Assembly: GCF_020382885.2 (NCBI RefSeq)
Contig: NC_058510.1
Location: forward strand, 299,501-363,500
Length of the DNA: 64,000 nucleotides
Reading direction: 5' to 3'
Origin: Scatophagus argus
Lineage: Eukaryota; Chordata; Actinopteri; Scatophagidae
Within the stretch, counting starts at the first letter, position 1. Every line of letters begins with the position of its first letter. The notes under the pieces are model-generated. The model saw only the letters and a program-made list of their open reading frames with translations. It had not been told where the DNA came from and made no database searches. Positions 35,801 through 44,718 of this stretch are shown one piece after another. A program made the position numbers and the translations under genes.

Positions 35801-36115
35801 TCTGCACCGTCTTTAAAGGGTAAAAAACCTTTTACTTTTACTACATAACATCAAAGCCCAAATGTTCACCTTTAAGGTATAAATAAAGCAAAAAAAAATT
35901 AGCATTTAGTGAAAATATTAAATTCCAATAATTAGTCTTGAAGCAGACATGAACACCACTTCAACCTGCTGTAATGAAGTCAAACACGTTCAGGATTTGT
36001 TTGAACTATCACGCCGGAACTCACCGCTGACAACTCGCGCTCCGCCCACGCGGATGACCACCGTCGCCATGACGACCCCGAGGACCCGCAGCATCGCGCA
36101 GTGAGACGAGGTCAT
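29209..36115 (-). CDS. chodl: Chondrolectin, type I membrane C-type lectin
   Basis: Eight exons in transcript order: 36025-36115, 33816-33991, 33543-33736, 33305-33462, 32996-33046, 30303-30386, 30058-30154, 29209-29290 (stop TGA). All junctions are GT-AG and in phase; product 310 residues. Order: signal peptide (start at 36115; a second Met at codon 8 may be the real start), mature end ARVVSG, C-type lectin domain with [37 protein letters not shown] and [17 protein letters not shown], a Gly/acidic stalk, a transmembrane helix ([20 protein letters not shown]) and a short tail ending [15 protein letters not shown]. The tail and TM match chondrolectin and not its relative layilin. Family knowledge: expressed in muscle and motor neurons and tied to motor-axon growth. 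The domain carries a nine-Gly run not expected from mammals. Confidence 0.94.
29638..29664 (+). repeat. (CA)n microsatellite in chodl intron
   Basis: Lies between the last two chodl exons (29290 and 30058). A second, longer CA run is at 29760-29819. Confidence 0.9.
29760..29819 (+). repeat. (CA)n microsatellite, 60 bp
   Basis: A pure CA run in the last chodl intron. On the transcribed (minus) strand it reads (GT)n. Confidence 0.92.
30429..32716 (+). mobile_element. LINE-2 retrotransposon, 5'-truncated, antisense in a chodl intron
   Basis: The plus strand encodes a reverse transcriptase with [16 protein letters not shown] (motif A), [16 protein letters not shown] (motif B) and [12 protein letters not shown] (catalytic YADD), then a C-terminal region with [16 protein letters not shown]. 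The frame shifts near 31,065 and again near 31,480, so it is inactive. The 3' end has TGGCGCTATATAAATAAACTGAATTGA followed by a repeated AATTGAA tail, typical of fish LINE-2. The 5' end begins inside the RT region at CTTAGACCCC. It occupies the intron between chodl exons 32996 and 30386. Confidence 0.9.
32400..32460 (+). repeat. (TC)n tract in LINE-2 3' UTR
   Basis: A CT-rich run inside the non-coding 3' region of the LINE-2 at 30.4-32.7 kb. Open frames across it are artefacts. Confidence 0.8.
33543..33736 (-). CDS. chodl: chodl lectin-domain exon with polyglycine insertion
   Basis: The exon reads [12 protein letters not shown] followed by more Gly (nine in a row) and then [10 protein letters not shown]. 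The human protein has a short TKPGTGISDGDFW-like stretch here. The run is encoded by GGA/GGG/GGC codons, so it arose by slippage in a GGA-type triplet repeat. The conserved GDFWIGL and the Cys-containing [12 protein letters not shown] are intact, so the fold should be preserved with a longer loop. Confidence 0.85.
34786..34999 (+). mobile_element. LINE-2 3' UTR fragment
   Basis: It matches the 3' end of the LINE-2 at 32.47-32.7 kb: GGCAGATGGCCGCCCA, GAGGTTTCTGCCTT, TTTTTCCTCGCCACTG, GACCTGCTCTAATTGGA. It lacks any RT and lies in chodl intron 1 (33992-36024). A nearby minus-strand open frame at 35097-35405 has no recognised domain. Confidence 0.8.
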
Positions 36116-36427
36116 TTAAACAACAAGTCTTGAGAGGTTATTAGAGCGAAATTAAATAAACCTTCAGTGTGAAGATTTGACGTCGAGCTGTTCAAACCGG
36201 AAAGCGTTTTAATGACAGAATTTCAAACAAAAACGCTTCCTGCTCCGTTTTCTCTCAACTTCTGCTGGACTTTGATTCCATGTTTGTTCGCTTCCTCTCC
36301 TGTCCCTCCTCAGCCCGAAGTGAAGCGTGAGGTGGAGAGGATGCTTCTGTGAGCTCCTCCTCCTCCTCCCCTCTCTGATCAATTCAGAGCCCCAGATGTA
36401 ACCTCCTATTTCATTAAGCCCAGGGGG

Positions 36428-36498
<71 letters not shown>
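36428..36498 (+). repeat. (CA)n microsatellite upstream of chodl
   Basis: A pure CA run of about 70 bp, 0.3 kb upstream of the chodl start codon. In the chodl sense it is (TG)n in the promoter-proximal region. Confidence 0.93.
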
Positions 36499-36500
<2 letters not shown>

Positions 36501-36933
36501 AGTTTAATTCACTTACAGACAGGAAGCTGATTGGTCCCCAGCAGAGCAGCTGATCAATAGATGAAACACTCTGTTGTATCTGCTGCAGTTATGACAAACA
36601 CTTCAGATCTTTTCTCCTCTTCATCGATCCATCTGAAGGTGTGAGCGGCAGCTGCTCTCACACACAGCGACGAAGTATTCAGCTACGGGAGCAAAAGTAA
36701 AAGTACTACAGTGAAAACTGTTACTGCAAGACAAATTCCTCTGTGTACTAACACAGCAGAACATCATCATACCGTGTCATACCTGACACACGATGTGACA
36801 CTGTGGAGACGATCCTCGTCTTCATCAGTCAGTTCCTGAAGACGATCCTGGTCTTCACTACAGAGAGATTCCAGTGAACTCATTTCCTCCACCAATTACT
36901 GTCCATAACACACAGACTGTGAGGGCGCACATA

Positions 36934-37090
36934 CAGGCTAACGGTTCCCCTCTGCCTCCAGTCTTTGTGCTAAGCTAGGCTAACAGTTCCCCTCTGCCTC
37001 CAGTCTTTGTGCTAAGCTAGGCTAACGGTTTCCCTCTGCCTCCAGTCTTTGTGCTAAGCTAAGCTAACGGTTTCCCTCTGCCTCCAGTCT
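36934..37090 (+). repeat. 42-bp tandem repeat, about 3.8 copies
   Basis: The unit GCTAACGGTTCCCCTCTGCC + TCCAGTCTTTGTGCTAAGCTAG recurs with C/T and A/G substitutions. Intergenic, upstream of chodl. Confidence 0.9.
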
Positions 37091-37224
37091 TCTCAGACTC
37101 ACAGAGAACCTGGACACTCAGAGAAAACAAACAGGTTTTCTGTTGTTCCCAGCCAAACAAACCAGCAGCTGACATTATCATCAGTCTGGTCATATTTGGG
37201 GTTGAAGTTAAGAGTTTTTGTCTT

Positions 37225-37390
37225 TGCTGCAGGGGTCAATTTAGTATTAGTCCCACGTTGGGCGTGAGAATTTTATACATTTAACTATGAATATGATATC
37301 TTTGCGCTTGCTGCTTACTGCACTTCTGGTTAACTGCAATTCCGTGCCTTGGTGTGTAATGACAATAAAGTTGAATCGAATCTAACCTAA
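37225..37390 (+). mobile_element. LINE 3' tail fragment
   Basis: It ends in TGTAATGACAATAAAGTTGA and a repeated ATCGAATCTAACCTAA-like tail, a form seen at the 3' ends of fish LINEs. A relative ends at about 39942 (TGTAATGACAATAAAGCTGA). No coding sequence remains. Confidence 0.5.
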
Positions 37391-37967
37391 TTAGCGGTAC
37401 TAGAAGTAACAGTGGTGGTAATAATGCTGGAACTACGTTTTTACTGAGGAAGGAGTACATTTATATACATTCATGAGACAAAGACGTGAGACAGAGAATG
37501 TAAACGACAGGATGAATCGAGTCGCTCTCAGTCTTTCATCGGTTCGTTGTGAGTCAGATGTTGGAAATCGTTTGTGACTGGGAGGAAAATGTGTGCAGCG
37601 ACGTGACACAATCACTTTATTATTCCTCTGATGGTCAGAAATCAATGCAAGCCTGAGCTGCTTTCAATGCAGCTCACTACTCCGGATCGACCGCTTTGAC
37701 GCACGTGGACGGACGGTCCCTGAACGCGGCATGAAAACATTAAACTCGGCACCTGCTGCCATTCGCCAGAAACCCTGAACCTTTTAGCTTTTCACCCTCG
37801 TCTTTACAGTCAGAGTGCGCAGACAGAACCGACATCGAGTCCACACACAGAGAGGACAGGGAGGACAGGGAGGACAGGCTGGACGCGAGCTGCAGAAATA
37901 AAAGCAGATGAATTCAGTGTGTGTTATCAGCTCACCTTACTGGCACACTTAGACTCTGAAACTCAAC

Positions 37968-38004
<37 letters not shown>

Positions 38005-38082
38005 GTCCATAACAGAATTATGTGTAACAATCAGACATCAGGTTGGAGGGATGATGGAGGGAAAGTGAAGTCAGTGAAACTA

Positions 38083-38126
<44 letters not shown>

Positions 38127-38518
38127 ACCAGAGCTTGAACTCAAAACTTTAAAACGTCTGTCAGGAAGTTCACATGACAGTCAAACACAAACAACTTCAC
38201 TGTTTATGTAAACACGTGTTTTACATAATGAGGTCTCAGAAGCACACACACACACACACGCACACACACACACACACACACACAGAGTTAGGTATCTGCC
38301 TCCATTCTTGCTTGTATTGATCGCTGCATTGATTGACTTCAGGCGGCTGATCGTCTCCATCCAGAAACACACTCCACTTATCGCTGATTACCTCACACAC
38401 ACGCACGCGCACACACACACAAAGAGCAGGTGACCTCAGTGGAGACAGGAAGCAGAGGAAGAAGCAGGAAGTGTAGGAGGGAGGAGGAGGATGGAGTGGA
38501 CTCTTCACCTCCATCTCT

Positions 38519-38543
38519 GAGAGAGCGAGAGAGAGAGGGGGGG

Positions 38544-38606
<63 letters not shown>

Positions 38607-38664
38607 GGACAGAGAGAGAGAGACAGAGAGAGACAGAGACAGAGAGAGAAAGAGAGAGAGGGGG
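38519..38664 (+). repeat. (GA)n tract with poly-G interruptions
   Basis: About 145 bp of GAGAGA broken by GGGGGGG blocks near 38537, 38596 and 38660. Polypurine/polypyrimidine DNA of this kind can form triplexes. Open frames through it are artefacts. Confidence 0.9.
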
Positions 38665-38841
38665 GTGTGGCGTGACAGAAGGAGCACACAAGCAGAGATG
38701 CATAGCAGCAGTAATAATACTAGAAACACTGGAACTGTAGATAATGAAGTATACAGGAGGTACTACGGTGATTATGATAGCAGTATTAGTAACAATAATA
38801 ATGGCAGTAGCTGTACAGAGTGGTAACAGAATTACAATAGA

Positions 38842-40850
38842 TTATGACTTAACAGTAGTAATCACAGTAAGTTTCGAGCAGGACCACAGCAGGAGGTCCA
38901 ACCACGATCCATGGTCTATCATTGTCCTTAATGAGCTCGCAGCACTGTCCACAAAATGGTCAATTTGAGAGGGATTGTTGTAATGTTCACTAATATCAGG
39001 ACATGATACTGAAGTAAATGACAATAGAACTTCCTTAAATTTAGCCACAGCACCATCAGACAGGAGTTTTTTCTTGGTGGTAGTCAAGTACTATAAACTC
39101 TAAAGTTATTAAGCAATGGTCAGATAAAAGAGGATTTTGTTCAAAGGCTGTTAAATGTTCTACTTCAATGCCATATGTCAGAACAAGGTCAAGAGTGTGA
39201 CTGAAGCAGTGAGTGGGTTTATGTACACACTGACAGAAGCCAATTGAATCTAACAGAGAGATAAATGCTGCACAAAGGCTATCATTACCATCGTCCACGT
39301 GGATGTTGAAATCGTCCATAATAATTACTTTATTAGTTTTAAGGACAAGACTCGATAGGAACTCTATCGAAATTCCAGTAGAAATTCAGAGTACGGGCCA
39401 GGAGCGCGGTACACTACAGCAATAAGAACTGTTCACTGTTTTCCAGGTAGGGTGTGAGAGACTAAGAATGAGGCTTTCAAATGAATGGTAGTTGACTTTG
39501 GGCTTTGGATTGAATGATAGGCTGTGGTCCAAAATGGCTGCAACTCCACCTCCTCAGCTGGTAGTATTAATATGGTATTAATGACTGGAGGGGGTGGATT
39601 CATTTAAGCTGACATGTTCTTCTGGCCGAAGCCAGGTTTCAGTTAGACAGAATAAATCTATAATCTAATATTAATTCATTTACTAGTACAGCTTTAGATG
39701 TCAGAGATCTAACGTTTAACAGTTTCCATTTAATTCTCCTATTTGTTGTAGCTGTGGAGGTGATGGTGTTTATCTTTATAAGATTATTGTGTATGACTGC
39801 TCTTTTTGTATTTGATTTAATTCATTTAGGTGGTCTGGGGACAGACAGTTTTCTGGGATTTTGGGTGGGCAACTGTGCTAATGGATTTCATTGCCATGTA
39901 CCTGTGTGTAATGACAATAAAGCTGAACCTAATCTAATCCAATGGGAGTGCAGAGAGGCGCGTAGGACTGCAGCTCTGCCTCCTGGTCTCAACTCTGGGT
40001 TGTCAGGGAGTCAGATTTCCCGATATGAGAGCTGCTCCATCCAAAGCGGGATGAATGTCGTCTCTCCTAACGAGACCAGGTCTTCCCCCAAAAGGTCTGC
40101 CAATTATATACAAAGCCCACATCGTTTGCTGGACACCACCTCGACAGCCAGCGATTGATTGATAACATTGATAACATGTCATCACTGGTCAGATCGGGTA
40201 GGGGTCCAGAGAAAACTACGGAGTCCAACATAGTTTTGGTAAATGTACACACTGATTCCACATTAATTTTAGTGACCTCCGACTGGCGCAGGCGGGTGTC
40301 ATTACCGCCGACATGTATTACTATTTTACCGTGTTTACGCTTATCCTGAGCCAGCAGTTTTAGATAAGATTCAACGTCGCCCGCTCAGGGCCCAGGAACG
40401 CATTTGACTGTGGTCGCTGGTGTCGCTAACTTCACGTTTCTGACTACAGAGCTGCCAATCACCAGAGATGGTTTCTCTGAGTGGGGGGAACTTGTTGGAA
40501 ACATGAAGAGGTTGGGGGTGAACCGTGGGCTTGTGCTTAGGACTATGCTTCCTCCGTACAGTCACCCAGCCTCCCTGGTTTCCCGGCTGCTCGGAAGCTA
40601 TCGGTCTGCACCGGCTAATGCGGGCAGGCTAACTACAGTAGCTAAAGACTTTGTTTCCATGGTGCGGAGCCGCGTTTCTAATCCACTAAGCCTCGCCTCC
40701 AGCGCTACAAGTAAACTACATTTATTACATTTACCACTTTCACTAAAGGAGGCAGAGGAACAGCTGAACATGTGACACACCAAGCAGGAGAGAGCAGGAG
40801 AGGCTGAGGCGAACAGAGCAGCCATCGCTAATGAACAGGCTAAGCTAGCT
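38842..40850 (-). mobile_element. LINE-2 5' portion: ORF1 with esterase domain and endonuclease region
   Basis: On the minus strand, in element order: a Cys-containing coiled-coil piece (KCNKCSLLVALEARLSGLE, near 40750), an SGNH-hydrolase/esterase-like segment with [16 protein letters not shown] (about 40290-40340) and a later DDIHPALDGAALI with the expected Asp-x-x-His, then an APE-type endonuclease with VYRAPGPYSEFL, DDFNIHVDD, THTLDLVLTYG-like text and LLSDHCLIT. Stops and frameshifts interrupt it and no RT follows, so it is a dead fragment. Family knowledge: ORF1 proteins of CR1/L2-type LINEs carry such esterase domains. A different LINE tail seems inserted at about 39750-39945. Confidence 0.8.
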
Positions 40851-43265
40851 TAGCGGAGTTTAACGAACGCTAAATGATTACAAGATTAGCGTGAAAATCG
40901 CTAAAGCGAGTGAATAAATGTTTGACTTGAACAGGCGTTTAAAGTAACAATGTGAAATTACTAGCTGTTGTGGACAGTAGAACAACTTAAGTGAGGTTAA
41001 ATTAAAGAGCAGTACGGAGCTGGTACTAACCCGTAACGCACGGCAACAGGAAGTGACGTAGGATGCTTACCGCAACAGGTGAACAGCCGCACAGTGGACA
41101 GTCTTCATCGTTCAGTTTATCACAGCAGAATGGCCCCGGGCCCCGGGCCCCGAGGCCGCAGGGGGGCCCTCAGCCTTAACATTCTGTCAACATTTCAGAA
41201 GCTTCGCTCGAGTGTGGATTACAGCATCTCAGACTGAATGTGACACTTCCTGTTGGGGACGTGTTGTTAAGAGCACTCAAAAGCCATAAAGAAATGTAGT
41301 GGAATAAAAAGTATATTACAATATTTGCAGTATTCATAAAGTAGCAGAAAAGAATCAAGTACAGCACTGGAGTAAATGTATTTTCTGAATCATCCGTCCA
41401 CAGCTGGACAGCTGACATCCTGTCTCCTCTTGTCTCAACTTGAACCTGACTGGATGAACATTTCAGTGTCCTCCAGGACCTTGGAAACCCCTGGAATGAC
41501 ATCAAGGACACTTGGAACTGTCCTTGAGCCTCCTCAAGGACCACACTCATTCAGACACACACACACACACTAATCTGCCAATCACACTGTTTTGCCAAAG
41601 AGCTGCAGATCGATAAAGTGTCCCTAAATGTGGATTTATGATGCAGATTGAATCCTGCCGTCCAATCAGCGGGCAGCTGCTCGGACTGCATGATGCCACA
41701 TTACCTCTGCCTGTGTGTGTGTGTGTGTTAATGCAGACTGATTGTCACGGCGAGTCCTACAGCAGAGCCTTCAGACACAGCCAGTAACACACACGGCGGT
41801 CACGACCTGTGGAACATTTTGCATGACCACAAACTTCAGAAACATGTTTGAGAACCCTGGAACCTCTTGAAGGATCCACAAGTCCTCCTCAGGAGTCCCG
41901 GTTCCTCCAGCAAAACACCTTGAAGTCTCCTGGAACCTCTTGAAGGGTTCTCAGATCCTCTTCAACGAGTCCTGGAACTTGTTCAGGTTTGCGGGATCTA
42001 ATGTTGTGGTTGAGGTGATCTCGAACTTTAGCGTCTTGCTTGGCAGCCGTCACGCCTTCTCCACCACCCCCACTTCTGTTCACAAATGAACTGAACTGGT
42101 CTCTGAACTCCAGCAGGGTCGGTAAGGTTAATGTGTGTGTAACAAGAGTCTAATTGATGGCTTCCAGCAATTCAGCCCCCCTAATAATTAGCTTTCTCTT
42201 CTCGTCAATACTCGACGGCAGCTCACCCCCCACACCCACACAGTATTGATCTATGTGGTCAGTTTTTAATTAGTTGTCGTTTTGCTCAACAGGAAACATT
42301 TCACAGCGTTCATTCTGCTTTTATAAACGTGCTCAAGGCCCTTGGAATCTTTTGAAAGATGCTTAGAACCCTCATGACAACGGTCTTTCACCACACCCTG
42401 GATTCTTCTCAAGGACTCAAAAACTCTTCAAGACTCTAAATTAAGACCTGGAACCTACTCAAGAGCTCAAAAGCTGCTTCAGCCTACTCAAGGACTCCTG
42501 GAAAGTTTTTACAACCTTTGAATGAAGTGTTTTCTACAGTGTTGACACCTGGCGTCCATCGGGTGGAATTACATCAGTGACTTCTGGACTTCTGGGAAAG
42601 ATTATTTCGAGTGAAATAATGTTTTTACTTTCTTTCCTTCGCAGTGAACAGACCAACAACATGTTACAAGCTCAACATGAAGGTCACCCAGACAGGTACG
42701 CCTGCTCTCTTTACCCACCTGTCATGTGGTCTGCAATGAGTCTGGTCAGTTGGAGTAAACACCCCCACCACCATGACTACAACTCACAGCTGATATGAGA
42801 TAACACTGGACCAGAACACTGAAACCTCCAGGACATGTGGACCAGCGGGGGTGGGGGTTGGGGCTCACGTGTTGTCCTTATGTATGATACAGAATGACTC
42901 TGCACACACAAAAACACTACAACCAGCAGGTGGCAGCAGAGTCCATGTCAGCAATACATCAACCACCAGTGAAAAACATTCTGAGCTTGTGCAGTGAGCT
43001 TATCCTGTTTGAACAAACAGTAAGCCCTAAACTTGGACTGAGACATAACAGCTGAACAAAGACAGGACCTCAGAGTCCACATCGTCCTGCTGGTTCCTGT
43101 CCCTCTGTTCCATACTGTTCAACACATTTTTATTTCTCTTCACTCTCTGTGTATATTTATGTTTGTTTTCCTTGCAGTTTCAGTCATTTACCCTGAATTG
43201 TACAGGCTGGGGGGTCAAATGTGTTCATACAGCAAATAGTTAGCAAAAATGAGACTGTTTACCCT
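40851..43265. other. Intergenic region between the LINE-2 fragment and galnt11
   Basis: No supported gene. It holds diffuse repeats of a GGAACCTCTTGAAGGA-like phrase (about 41,450-42,520) and a full CTCF-like core at 42923. Open frames here are short and domain-free. Confidence 0.5.
42923..42937 (+). promoter_or_regulatory. CTCF-like motif (full match)
   Basis: CCAGCAGGTGGCAGC matches the extended CTCF consensus CCASYAGRKGGCRSY at every position. It is intergenic, 0.35 kb beyond the likely 3' end of galnt11. Confidence 0.45.
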
Positions 43266-43279
43266 TCATGACTCAAAGG

Positions 43280-43285
43280 TTTATT
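43280..43285 (-). terminator. galnt11: galnt11 poly(A) signal
   Basis: TTTATT on the plus strand reads AATAAA in the gene's sense, 430 nt past the stop codon. The transcript probably ends near 43260-43270. Confidence 0.5.
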
Positions 43286-43714
43286 GATGATGAAATGACA
43301 AAAAAAGCTTCAGGCTCACGAGGAAAACGAAGACATCAGCTGACGTCATGCAGGTGTGGCACATCTGCACGTCGACGAGTCGTTCAAAAGAAGCACAAAG
43401 AGAGAACGCGACGAGTTCCTTTGTCACGTCAACTCCAGGAAGTTTTTGAGGTCATCATGACCTGAAAATCAACAGACCGTCTCCTTCCAGCCTCGTCGGG
43501 GTCTCCCAGTCCTTCCTGGAAGAAAATCTTTAAAAACACGAAGACTAAATGAAACCTGCTGGTTGATAAAAGTTCGTCCTGAGAAAAACTAAAACAGTAA
43601 AAACACAAAAAAGCCTCTTCAGTGAAACATGATTGTCTTTAAAACTGGACTGAAGACGTCCGCCTGTCGGTCAGTCCATCTGTCTGTCTTCATAGAGGTG
43701 TGACATCACTCTCC

Positions 43715-43948
43715 TCAGCTCTCCAGCTGCCATTGCTGCGCCTGCGAGGCATCACAGATCGCCATGGAGACGTAACCCTTGGGCCCGATTGGCTGAGCAA
43801 CAGAGAGACACTGACCCACCGAGACCTGATAGAGACGGTTAGATTTCTACAGGACAGACAGACAGACAGAAAGATGTGATCTCTGTAGTGTCCAGTTTAT
43901 TAGGAACAGTTAAAATGTGTGAGCTGCTGTTGAACTGCGTTGTGTTCC

Positions 43949-43984
<36 letters not shown>

Positions 43985-44684
43985 GGCATCTCACCCCCAG
44001 GCTCCACTGCTGCGACCCCCCCGAGCCGTGACATTTCATCAGTCTGGGTGGGTCGAAGGTCCTCACTTCTGACACGTCCAGACACAGCAAACCTGCCAGG
44101 ACCAGCTGACCCTCTTCATCATAGGTCCAGTCCTATACACACACACACACACACACAGAGGGTGACACTGTGCTGCATCTGCTGACCAAACACAACTTCC
44201 AGTTGTTTGGCTCACCTGTTCAGGGTCTCGGTGGTCACATGGTCGCAGGATTACAGCTCCGCCCTTCTGACTGGCTCTGCCCTGGGCCACCAGGCACCGC
44301 CCAGTTGCTAGGTTACGAAGCTGGAAGACGGCAGACGTGTTTGTGTTATTTTGTTGTGTGACTGAGAGAGAAGAGGCTGAGTGTTGCTGATGTGTTCAGG
44401 TACCCATCCTCTCTGCAGAACTTTGGGTCGTCTCAGGCCCTTGTTGATGAACAACGGCTGCTGCTGCTGCTGCTTGCTGCCGCCGGCGACGGTCTGCATC
44501 TCAGGGTAGACGGTGTCCAGATACCAGCGGAACGAGTGACAATGCAGCTGCTTCCTCAACGCCACGCGCTCGCTGATATCACCATAACTGCGGTCACGCA
44601 GCTCTGGACGCAGAGACAGATACTGCTCCTGATTGGCCCGCAGACACACAGGAAGTGAGGTCAGAGGGCACCTCAGGATCACTG

Positions 44685-44718
<34 letters not shown>

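Larger units (their letters stand above)
36116..38840. other. chodl upstream / intergenic region
   Basis: Contains the chodl promoter region, the CA run at 36428, the 42-bp repeat, a LINE tail, GT tracts at about 37972-38002 and 38086-38122, a CA tract at 38244-38284 and a GA tract at 38519-38664. No supported gene. Confidence 0.5.

Noticed and set aside
36209..36493. Minus-strand 94-codon frame upstream of chodl
   Set aside because: Half of it is translated (CA)n. The rest is the chodl 5' flank, with no homology or splice context.
38236..38729. Ser/Leu-rich and Arg/Glu-rich frames on both strands
   Set aside because: They translate the GA and CA tracts at 38.2-38.66 kb.
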